A stretch of DNA of 64,000 nt from JANXQG01 sp963804375. GTDB taxonomy: Bacteria; Planctomycetota; Planctomycetia; Pirellulales; Thermoguttaceae. Both the position numbers and the translations under genes were made by a program. Below, piece after piece: positions 54,998 to 60,526 of the stretch (position 1 is the stretch's first letter; every line of letters starts with the position of its first letter). The notes under the pieces were generated by a model. The model saw only the letters and a list, made by a program, of their open reading frames with translations. It had not been told where the DNA came from and did no database searches. The stretch spans positions 1 to 64,000 of the forward strand of contig CAWDQE010000014.1 in NCBI GenBank assembly GCA_963804375.1. The letters run 5' to 3'.

Positions 54998-55068
54998 TGG
55001 ACCGCCGGGGAATCGAACCCCGATTGCCTGGGTGCAAACCAAGCGTCTTCCCTTTGGACCAGCGGCCC
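54998..55068 (-). tRNA. tRNA-Ala(TGC)
   Basis: Acceptor GGGCCGC/GCGGTCC; anticodon arm CTTGG-TTTGCAC-CCAGG; T-arm CGGGGTTCGATTCCCCG. Confidence 0.88.
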
Positions 55069-55079
55069 GCATTTTCAAG

Positions 55080-55150
55080 AGATCCGTCCCGGAGTTGAAC
55101 CGGGTCTTCCTCCTTACCACGGAGGTGTGCTGCCAAAACACCTACAGACC
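55080..55150 (-). tRNA. tRNA-Thr(GGT)
   Basis: Acceptor GGTCTGT/ACGGATC; anticodon arm CCTCC-GTGGTAA-GGAGG. Confidence 0.87.
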
Positions 55151-55162
55151 ATGTCGCGTCAG

Positions 55163-55235
55163 TGATCCCGGCTGGGATCGAACCAGCACTTTCCTGGTTG
55201 TCACCCAGGCGTCTTTGCCGTTGGACCACGGGATC
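55163..55235 (-). tRNA. tRNA-Val(GAC)
   Basis: Acceptor GATCCCG/CGGGATC; anticodon arm CCTGG-GTGACAA-CCAGG. Confidence 0.88.
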
Positions 55236-55245
55236 GTGTTGTCAG

Positions 55246-55319
55246 TGACCGAGGTGGGACTTGAACCCACAGGCACGAGGCTCTCGACCTCGCCGCTATG
55301 CCAATTTGCGTACCCGGTC
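55246..55319 (-). tRNA. tRNA-Leu(GAG), C33, short variable loop
   Basis: Acceptor GACCGGG/CTCGGTC; anticodon arm CGAGG-TCGAGAG-CCTCG. The D-arm (GCAAATTGGCATAGC) is Leu-like, but the variable loop has only about five bases, unlike normal bacterial tRNA-Leu. Confidence 0.78.
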
Positions 55320-55325
55320 GTAAGT

Positions 55326-55392
55326 GGCGGGTCCGGGGGTTGCACCCGGCCTTTGGAGCACATGAAACTCCACTGGGCCCTGGCCCACCCGC
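55326..55392 (-). tRNA. Minimal tRNA with anticodon CAT (Met/Ile2)
   Basis: Acceptor GCGGGT/ACCCGC; anticodon arm GGAGT-TTCATGT-GCTCC. The D-arm is reduced to GGGCC-AG-GGCCC without a G18-G19 loop. The T-loop TGCAACC has G55. Only 67 nt. Confidence 0.65.
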
Positions 55393-55398
55393 GTCAAG

Positions 55399-55468
55399 TT
55401 GCAGGCCCCGGTATCGAGCCGGGCGCACCGGCCTTATGGGAGCCAGTTGGGCACCTGCCGCGCCTGCA
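55399..55468 (-). tRNA. Minimal tRNA with anticodon CAT, C33
   Basis: Acceptor TGCAGGC/GCCTGCA; anticodon arm TGGCT-CCCATAA-GGCCG, with C33 like vertebrate initiator tRNA. Tiny D-loop (GGC-AGGT-GCC); T-loop CTCGATA. Confidence 0.68.
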
Positions 55469-55477
55469 ATGATTCAG

Positions 55478-55560
55478 TGACCAAGGGGAGATTTGAACTC
55501 CCACGCCTCAAGGGCACGACGTTCTGACCGTCGCGTGTCTGCCAGTTCCACCACATGGTC
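55478..55560 (-). tRNA. tRNA-Leu(CAG)
   Basis: Acceptor GACCATG/CTTGGTC (one mismatch); anticodon arm CGACG-GTCAGAA-CGTCG; variable arm of about 14 bases, class II. Confidence 0.83.
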
Positions 55561-55568
55561 ATGTTCAG

Positions 55569-55661
55569 CAGCCCGTGCGGGAATTGAACCGGGCACCACC
55601 GCGCAGCGGTGGTCGCGCCAGCGTGAGGGGCTGGCATCCTAAACCGATAGACGAACGGGCC
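55569..55661 (-). tRNA. tRNA-Glu(CTC), C33, inserted variable-loop hairpin
   Basis: Acceptor GGCCCGT/ACGGGCT; anticodon arm CCAGC-CCCTCAC-GCTGG. The variable loop contains the perfect hairpin ACCACCGC-TGC-GCGGTGGT. The D-arm is typical of Glu. Confidence 0.82.
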
Positions 55662-55666
55662 ATAAG

Positions 55667-55753
55667 TGGGTTGTGAAGGAATTGAACCTCTCGTCAGCCA
55701 CCTCACTTCTTTCACGACAACGGCTTTACAGGCCGCCGTGAGGAGCACAACCC
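55667..55753 (-). tRNA. tRNA-Tyr(GTA)
   Basis: Acceptor GGGTTGT/ACAACCC; anticodon loop CTGTAAA; long variable arm as expected for bacterial Tyr. Confidence 0.85.
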
Positions 55754-55758
55754 GAAAG

Positions 55759-55832
55759 TGGCGTAGGCGGGACTCGAACCCGCAGTCACGAAGGTTTGAG
55801 CTTCGCCGCTTTGCCGATTTGCGTACCACGCC
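55759..55832 (-). tRNA. tRNA-Leu(CAA), short variable loop
   Basis: Acceptor GGCGTGG/CTACGCC; anticodon arm CGAAG-CTCAAAC-CTTCG; variable loop about four to five bases instead of a long arm. Confidence 0.82.
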
Positions 55833-55836
55833 ACGC

Positions 55837-56148
55837 CTACTTCTCTGCGGATGCCTGCTCCCGGCCATTGTCCAGGCGAAGAGCGACTACCCGACTTACT
55901 TGCACGCGCTCTTTGAGCGCCGATTCCAACTGGCATCTCTCGCCCTCAAGGTCCGGGCAGTGTTCGGCCAACTCCTGCCAGTGGTTGGCTCCGTAGCCGA
56001 ACATCAGCCTTGCCACCTTTCCGGCGAAGGCAATGAAGGCGTCCGTCCGGGCGGCAAAGTCCGTCTGGCACTGCACCTCGACCAGGCATCCGCCCTTGTT
56101 GGGCGTGACGCTGTCCGAATGGATATATGCTTCAATCCTCCCAGCCAT
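55837..56148 (-). CDS. Free-standing EF-Ts-like domain protein
   Basis: A 103-residue protein matching the N-terminal half of the elongation factor Ts core: RIEAYIHSD, then GGCLVEVQCQTDFAARTDAF (cf. the EF-Tu-contacting TDFV motif), AFAGKVARLMF, and LESALKERVQVSRVVAL. The UBA-like N-terminal domain and the second core half are missing. It may bind EF-Tu or act as a minimal exchange factor or competitor; that is inference. GGAGGTGACC sits right before ATG 56148. tRNA genes flank it closely: 4 bases after its stop and about 40 before its start. Confidence 0.82.
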   Translation of the reverse strand: MAGRIEAYIHSDSVTPNKGGCLVEVQCQTDFAARTDAFIAFAGKVARLMFGYGANHWQELAEHCPDLEGERCQLESALKERVQVSRVVALRLDNGREQASAEK

Positions 56149-56189
56149 TGGTCACCTCCAATTCGTGATGGTCCGGTTCTCTATTTCAG

Positions 56190-56264
56190 CGACCTCGATG
56201 GGATTTGAACCCACGATCTCCTGCGTGACAGGCAGGCGAGCACTCCAGGCTGCTCCACGAGGCC
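56190..56264 (-). tRNA. tRNA-Asp(GTC)
   Basis: Acceptor GGCCTCG/CGAGGTC; anticodon arm CCTGC-CTGTCAC-GCAGG. Confidence 0.88.
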
Positions 56265-56289
56265 ATTGATCGTTCGTAATCGTTCGCAG

Positions 56290-56363
56290 TGGCTCAGGTG
56301 GGAGTCGAACCCACAGCATCCCTGGTTCTAAGCCAAGGTGGTCTGCCGGTTGCCTACCGAGCC
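56290..56363 (-). tRNA. tRNA-Leu(TAG), short variable loop
   Basis: Acceptor GGCTCGG/CTGAGCC; anticodon arm CTTGG-CTTAGAA-CCAGG; variable loop about five bases, atypical for Leu. Confidence 0.82.
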
Positions 56364-56368
56364 GTCAG

Positions 56369-56440
56369 TGGTCCCGGATGGAATTGAACCATCGTTTCCT
56401 GGGTGTGGGCCAAGAGTCGTTGCCGTTGGACCACGGGACC
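56369..56440 (-). tRNA. tRNA-Val(CAC), C33
   Basis: Acceptor GGTCCCG/CGGGACC; anticodon arm CTTGG-CCCACAC-CCAGG. Confidence 0.83.
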
Positions 56441-56452
56441 GTATTTCTCAAG

Positions 56453-56523
56453 TGGAGTCACCGGGAGTCGCACCCAGATCTCCAGCGTGCGATGCTGGCG
56501 TCGTCCTGTTGGACCATGACCCC
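56453..56523 (-). tRNA. tRNA-Ala(CGC)
   Basis: Acceptor GGGGTCA/TGACTCC; anticodon arm CCAGC-ATCGCAC-GCTGG; T-loop TGCGACT with G55. Confidence 0.82.
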
Positions 56524-56536
56524 TTATTCGTTCAAG

Positions 56537-56640
56537 CGGAAGTCGACCAACGCTCGCGTGGTGCGGGCTCGAACCCACAAGCGGCATGTCTGCCGCCGCC
56601 TGCTTTCCACGCAGGTTCCTCACCAATTCGGATGACTTCC
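56537..56640 (-). tRNA. tRNA-Ser(GGA) with hairpin inserted next to the acceptor stem
   Basis: Acceptor GGAAGTC/GACTTCC; anticodon arm CCTGC-GTGGAAA-GCAGG; long variable arm. Between the T-arm and the 3' acceptor strand sits the extra hairpin ACCACGCGAGCGTTGGT. Confidence 0.78.
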
Positions 56641-56659
56641 GTAATCAATCGCACCAAGG

Positions 56660-56766
56660 CGGAAGCAGACCAACGCTGCGCGTCGGTGCCCTGACTCGAA
56701 CCCACAAGCGGTTATCAGCCGCTGCCTGTTTTCAAGACAGGGCCCTCATCCAGCCGGTTGGCTTCC
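56660..56766 (-). tRNA. tRNA-Ser(TGA) with hairpin inserted next to the acceptor stem
   Basis: Acceptor GGAAGC/GCTTCC; anticodon arm CCTGT-CTTGAAA-ACAGG; long variable arm. The extra hairpin ACCGACGC-GCA-GCGTTGGT lies before the 3' acceptor strand, and the T-stem no longer pairs well. Confidence 0.72.
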
Positions 56767-56776
56767 GTTATTCAAG

Positions 56777-56847
56777 CTGCGGAGGCTGGAATCGAACCAA
56801 CATGAAGACGTTCAGAGCGTCTCATCCTGCCGTTAGATGACTCCGCA
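56777..56847 (-). tRNA. tRNA-Gln(CTG)
   Basis: Acceptor TGCGGAG/CTCCGCA; anticodon arm AGACG-CTCTGAA-CGTCT. Confidence 0.87.
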
Positions 56848-56885
56848 TCGTTTACCCAGCGAGACACTGCTCGACTGGGAAAGGC

Positions 56886-56954
56886 TCGGGGAGAAGGGGT
56901 CGAACCTTCGTCTTCTGGTTCAAAGCCAGACGGCCTACCGCTGGCCGATCCCCG
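56886..56954 (-). tRNA. tRNA-Gln(TTG)
   Basis: Acceptor CGGGGA/TCCCCG core; D-arm GGCCAGCGGTAGGCC; anticodon arm TCTGG-CTTTGAA-CCAGA. Confidence 0.83.
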
Positions 56955-56967
56955 ATCACTTTTTCAG

Positions 56968-57039
56968 AGCGCCTTGTGGGAGTCGAACCCACCTCGCCAG
57001 CTTGGAAGGCTGGCACCTCTGCCGCTCGGCCAAGGGCGC
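56968..57039 (-). tRNA. tRNA-Gly(TCC)
   Basis: Acceptor GCGCCCT/AAGGCGC (one mismatch); anticodon arm CCAGC-CTTCCAA-GCTGG. Confidence 0.86.
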
Positions 57040-57045
57040 ATAAGG

Positions 57046-57129
57046 CGGAAGGTGAGGGAGTCGAACCCCCAAGGCTCATCGCTCGACCGCTTTCGGGGCG
57101 GCTGCCATCGCCAGTTGGCTTGACCTTCC
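57046..57129 (-). tRNA. tRNA-Ser(CGA), C33
   Basis: Acceptor GGAAGGT/ACCTTCC; anticodon arm GCCGC-CCCGAAA-GCGGT; long variable arm. Confidence 0.82.
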
Positions 57130-57139
57130 GTATTACAAG

Positions 57140-57214
57140 CTGCGGCGGCAGGAATCGAACCTGCGTCAGGGCGGTTAACAGCCGCCTACTCGTACCAACA
57201 CGGGTTCCACCGCA
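57140..57214 (-). tRNA. tRNA-Asn(GTT)
   Basis: Acceptor TGCGGTG/CGCCGCA; anticodon arm GGCGG-CTGTTAA-CCGCC. Confidence 0.88.
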
Positions 57215-57221
57215 ATCAAAG

Positions 57222-57295
57222 TCAGGATGGCCGGATTTGAACCGGCGATCTCGTGCTCCCGAAACACGCGGAATACCAGGCTTTCCTACATCCTG
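57222..57295 (-). tRNA. tRNA-Pro(CGG)
   Basis: Acceptor CAGGATG/CATCCTG; anticodon arm CGTGT-TTCGGGA-GCACG. Confidence 0.87.
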
Positions 57296-57297
57296 CC

Positions 57298-57373
57298 TGC
57301 GAGCCCGAAACGAACCGTGCCGTTGACTAACGTCGCGTGACGTGTGCTGGCGAACGGATTCGTTCGGGACTCT
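57298..57373 (-). ncRNA. Unassigned long hairpin RNA within the array
   Basis: Between tRNA-Pro and tRNA-Gly the flanks pair over about 20 bases (GAGTCCCGAACGAA... with ...TTCGTTTCGGGCTC), with a smaller hairpin ACGTC-ACGC-GACGT on top. It is not a tRNA. The size is like a simple Y RNA, but the ACTTC signature seen in the other Y-like genes is missing. Confidence 0.5.
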
Positions 57374-57377
57374 GAAG

Positions 57378-57448
57378 AGCGCCCAGCGGGAGTCGAACCC
57401 GCACTTCCGCCATGGCAAGGCGACAGGCTGCCGCTACATCATGGGCGC
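57378..57448 (-). tRNA. tRNA-Gly(GCC)
   Basis: Acceptor GCGCCCA/TGGGCGC; anticodon arm TCGCC-TTGCCAT-GGCGG. Confidence 0.87.
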
Positions 57449-57479
57449 GTTGTGGTGTGCCGAATTGTCAATGAACAAG

Positions 57480-57551
57480 AGCACCGGGAGAGACTCGAAC
57501 TCTCGTCGCCGCATTACGGGTGCGGTATCCTCGCCGCTGGACGACCAGTGC
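57480..57551 (-). tRNA. tRNA-Thr(CGT), C33
   Basis: Acceptor GCACTGG/CCGGTGC; anticodon arm CCGCA-CCCGTAA-TGCGG. Confidence 0.83.
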
Positions 57552-57566
57552 CATCAATCACTTCAG

Positions 57567-57639
57567 TGGGACCAGAGGGACTTGAACCCTCACCTGGCGG
57601 ATTAAGAGTCCGCTGTGCTGCCGCTAGCACCTTGGTCCC
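57567..57639 (-). tRNA. tRNA-Lys(CTT)
   Basis: Acceptor GGGACCA/TGGTCCC; anticodon arm GCGGA-CTCTTAA-TCCGC. Confidence 0.88.
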
Positions 57640-57668
57640 GTCTTCTCCGTTTCTTACGCGCAGGGAGT

Positions 57669-57739
57669 GGGCGCGGAGGGAGTCGAACCCTCAGTCTGAC
57701 CCTTATAAGAGGCCCGCTCTGACCGTTGAGCTACGCGCC
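57669..57739 (-). tRNA. tRNA-Ile(TAT)
   Basis: Acceptor GGCGCG/CGCGCC; anticodon arm GGCCT-CTTATAA-GGGTC. A TAT anticodon is rare in bacteria, which normally use lysidine-modified CAT for AUA. Confidence 0.82.
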
Positions 57740-57751
57740 GCTACCGGCGAG

Positions 57752-57823
57752 TGGGGCCGAAAGGACTTGAACCTTCACCAACCGGATTAAAAGTCCGGCG
57801 TGCTGCCATTACACCACGACCCC
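57752..57823 (-). tRNA. tRNA-Lys(TTT)
   Basis: Acceptor GGGGTCG/CGGCCCC; anticodon arm CCGGA-CTTTTAA-TCCGG. Confidence 0.88.
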
Positions 57824-57887
57824 AGAATGCAGGCCGGGCGTATGCGTTTCAATCGTGTCTGGTCCATGCTTTTGCTCCTCGTATCCA

Positions 57888-57961
57888 GTGGTAGCCCTGA
57901 GAGTCGAACTCAGCGCCACTCGGTTATCAGCCGTGTTCGGGCAACCGGCCCTCGACTACCA
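57888..57961 (-). tRNA. tRNA-Ile(GAT)
   Basis: Acceptor TGGTAGT/GCTACCA; anticodon loop CTGATAA on stem CACGG/CCGAG with one mismatch. Confidence 0.82.
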
Positions 57962-57986
57962 TTTGCCAACGTCATTGTCGATCCAG

Positions 57987-58076
57987 TCGGGACGGCGGGA
58001 CTCGAACCCGCGCTCTCGTGCTCCCACGACCAAGCTGCGCTCGGTGCCCGGCGGGCTGCCGCTGCCCTACATCCCG
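57987..58076 (-). tRNA. tRNA-like gene, probably Pro(TGG), hairpin inserted in the anticodon arm
   Basis: Acceptor CGGGATG/CGTCCCG; D-arm and T-arm (GCGGGTTCGAGTCCCGC) are normal. The anticodon arm is interrupted by the hairpin ACCGAGC-GCA-GCTTGGT directly before CGTGGGAGCACG, where a normal Pro arm would read a continuous TTTGGGA loop. The anticodon TGG is therefore tentative. Confidence 0.62.
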
Positions 58077-58084
58077 TCATCCAG

Positions 58085-58179
58085 TCAGAACGGGCGGATT
58101 TGAACCCGGGCACCGCCGCGAAGCGGTGGTCGTCTCCTGGTCCCCGACCAGGCGCGATGCCAGGCTTCGCTACGTTCTG
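58085..58179 (-). tRNA. tRNA-Pro(GGG), C33, inserted variable-loop hairpin
   Basis: Acceptor CAGAACG/CGTTCTG; anticodon arm CCTGG-TCGGGGA-CCAGG. The variable loop contains ACCACCGC-TTC-GCGGCGGT. Confidence 0.8.
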
Positions 58180-58186
58180 CCGCAAG

Positions 58187-58259
58187 TAGCCCGTGCGGGA
58201 ATCGAACCCGCCTTCCCGGCTTGAAGGGCCGGCATCCTCGACCGATAGACGAACGGGCC
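58187..58259 (-). tRNA. tRNA-Glu(TTC), C33
   Basis: Acceptor GGCCCGT/ACGGGCT; anticodon arm CCGGC-CCTTCAA-GCCGG; Glu-type D-arm. Confidence 0.84.
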
Positions 58260-58284
58260 GTCTCAGCGCGCACTTCTCACGCAG

Positions 58285-58356
58285 TGGGTCGGGCGGTGCT
58301 CGAATCCGCCTCTCCTGGTTTTCAGCCAGGCGCTATACCGTCTCAGCTACCGACCC
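58285..58356 (-). tRNA. tRNA-Phe(GAA), first tRNA of the array
   Basis: Acceptor GGGTCGG/CCGACCC; anticodon arm CCTGG-CTGAAAA-CCAGG. The T-loop (ATTCGAGCA) is 9 bases long instead of 7. Confidence 0.82.
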
Positions 58357-58361
58357 AAACG

Positions 58362-58397
58362 AAAAAAGCCTGATGTCGTTGTGACACCAGGCTTTTG
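58362..58397 (-). terminator. Terminator-like hairpin in the leader of the tRNA array
   Basis: On the minus strand GCCTGGTGTC-ACAAC-GACATCAGGC forms a stem of 5 plus 4 pairs with one mismatch, followed directly by TTTTTT. It lies only 6 bases upstream of tRNA-Phe. It either ends an upstream transcript or acts as an attenuator for the array. Confidence 0.75.
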
Positions 58398-58831
58398 GTA
58401 TTCTTCGGGAGCAATTATGGCCTGATGTCACGTACGCAATGGATAGAACGGGAGCATATTCGCCGATTGATCGGCGGATGTACCCGTCCCACATCGCTGT
58501 TCGCAACTCAGCCGTATTGAAGTCATGGTCTTTCTCGCAATAAGCAGCTCGACGAGAGCTGTCTACTTGTATTCTATCGTTAAGACGCCGCTGAAGCTGA
58601 AATGGTTCACAGAAAAATTCTGGAAACCTGCGGCCCTATCTATAAGACGCTGAAAACGGCCAACTTATTCCCCAGTTCCCTCGAAAATCTCGAACAACCC
58701 TTTGGCGGGCTCCGTCGCGCATGACCACAAAAGCGGTTTTTACCGCCGAAATGAGCAAGACGGACACGATGTCCGACGGTCGATTCCGCCAGTACCGTCC
58801 AAGCAATGTTCTGGGCTTTCGAGGAACCATC
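58398..58831. other. Stretch upstream of the tRNA array without a recognised gene
   Basis: No coding region is supported. On the minus strand it should contain the promoter of the array. CATAAT about 45 bases before the leader hairpin is a possible -10, but no convincing -35 was found. Confidence 0.4.
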
Positions 58832-59139
58832 TCACTCGCCGGTGCCCTGGGTCTTCGATTCCACGATCTTCTGAAACTCGGCCAGGATCTCGCCACAGTG
58901 CTGTGACAGGTAGCGGACCACCCTCACGTTCTCCAAGAGCTTCTTGAGATAGCCTGTGACCAAGACGAGATTTAGCACGTTGCGGCCGTGGGAATCCTCG
59001 ACGGAGCGGAGATCCTGGCTCAGGTTTCCCATCTCTCGGTCTTGGTTATGCCCGCGCTGATTTTCCTCACCGGCAGGATGCTGCTGACGGGAAGTAAGAC
59101 GATCTTCGGATCGCAGGCGAAGCGGATACGATTGACCAT
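58832..59139 (-). pseudogene. RepB-like partition gene, second of a pair, internally deleted
   Basis: It starts 2 bases after the stop of the upstream RepB-like gene with VNRIRFACDPKIVLLPVSS, ILPVRKISAGITKTERWE, then a stop. In another frame it ends as such proteins do: HGRNVLNLVLVTGYLKKLLE, NVRVVRYLSQHCGEILAEFQ. The middle is missing, so it is a broken gene. Confidence 0.65.
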
Positions 59140-59141
59140 GA

Positions 59142-59866
59142 TCAGCAGGCTTCTCCGTGGATTTGGGCAGCAAGGTACTGGGGCAGGGAGTCAAGGGCCT
59201 CGGCCCGTAACAAAGTGGTGAAGTTGCCATCCTCGAACAATTGCTTGAGGGCCGACACGGTGAAAACGAGCTTAGTTTCACATAGTTTTGCCTTCTGCAC
59301 GATCGCCTTCTGGCGGTCGGTCTCGTCACGGTACGCCTTGAGAAGCTGTTCGGACGAGACTGCCCCGGTGGAACGGCTGCGGACTCCACGATGCAGCTCC
59401 TTGCCACGACCGCGGCGCTCTTCGATGAGGCGACGGGCTTTCAGCAGGGCTCTGCCTCGCAGTTTTTTCTTTTCATAGGCTTCGGCCAGCGCCTTCTGGA
59501 CCGCGGCATCGTTGGACCCGGCGATCGTGACGGCGACACTGATAGGGATTTGCCCCTTCTCGACGGCCCCCAGCAGCCGTTCCTCACCCTTTGCCAAGAG
59601 TCTCAGGAATGTGCTGACGTAGGAGATCGTCAGCCCGGTCTTGCCAGCAATCTCAGCTTGAGAGTCACCGTTTTCCCTCATCTTGCCGATTTCCTTTATG
59701 TGCTCAAGCGTAGTGCGATGGCGGCGGGCCAGGTTCTCAACCAGGCTGATCAACATCAGCTCCTCCCTGGTGGCCTCGATGACGATCGCGGGGATCTCGG
59801 TCTGGCCGAGGCTGGCGAACGCTTCCAGGCGGCCCTGCCCGCAGCCGAGCAGGTAGCGTGTACTCG
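59142..59866 (-). pseudogene. RepB/ParB-like partition protein, 5' end lost
   Basis: The frame encodes RYLLGCGQGRLEAFASLGQT, IPAIVIEATREELMLISLVE, NLARRHRTTLEHIKEIGKMR, QAEIAGKTGLTISYVSTFLR and a basic C-terminal helix region. These are the ParB nuclease-like core end and HTH of plasmid RepB-type proteins. The N-terminal start is missing; the sequence is joined at about 59860 to a recombinase fragment in a different frame. Confidence 0.7.
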
Positions 59867-60330
59867 CCGTTGATGACCAGCAGGTCCGCCGCGGCATCGC
59901 GGCTGACTTGGGCGCCGACGCCACCAAGCTGCTTCACCATGTCGTCAAGGAACTGGGGATGGAGCCGTCCGATCGTGCGGTTGACTTCCAGGAAGCCGTA
60001 GTCGCGATCTGGTCGGTAGCCGGCGAGCTGATATGCCCTCAGAAGGCTGCCGAATCTTGTGCGGTAAGCGGAACTTGCGGGCATGCCCTCGGCCGAGTCG
60101 ATCAGGCCGCTGGAGAGTAGAGAGTGCTTGGCGAGCAGGGCACGCAAGCGATCGAGCATCTCGTCGTCCGTCAATCGCCGGATGCGGGCAACGATGATAC
60201 CCCTTGCCGTGAAGAAGTCCTCCGGGCTGATGATCGGATCAAAGGCCGATTCCCGCCGCACCCACATCTCCGGCGTATTAACCACCCGTTTTTTCTTAAC
60301 GCCGATTTCCGCAGGGCGAAATCGACTGAC
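59867..60330 (-). pseudogene. C-terminal fragment of a large serine-recombinase-type protein
   Basis: It encodes RRLTDDEMLDRLRALLAKHS, LIDSAEGMPASSAYRTRFGS, LLRAYQLAGYRPDRDYGFLE and QLGGVGAQVSRDAAADLLVI, which match my memory of the C-terminal extension of large recombinases found upstream of RepB-like genes. The catalytic N-terminus is absent. Its 5' side runs into IS-end sequence at about 60300-60335. Confidence 0.6.
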
Positions 60331-60526
60331 AAATCTTAGCACGGCAAGGCGGTTTTCCATGGGATTTCCGAGGTTCTGTGTCAGTCAGTTTTCCCATCGG
60401 GAACCTTCGCGGGATCCCGATCAGGCTGGAGGGCATTGCCTGTGTGCCGGGGTTTTCGCCGGGATTTAGCGACCATTCGCATGGACCGCATCGAGTTTTG
60501 ACTATACGATTCCCCCTGGTTTGTCG

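Noticed and set aside
57987..58076. A group I or archaeal-type intron in tRNA-Pro
   Set aside because: The insert is only 17 bases, forms the same ACC...GGT hairpin seen in other tRNAs, and no bulge-helix-bulge is visible.
51886..58356. CRISPR-like regular spacing of similar sequences
   Set aside because: The repeated parts are tRNA T-arms with full cloverleaf context and differing anticodons; no identical repeats with unique spacers are present.
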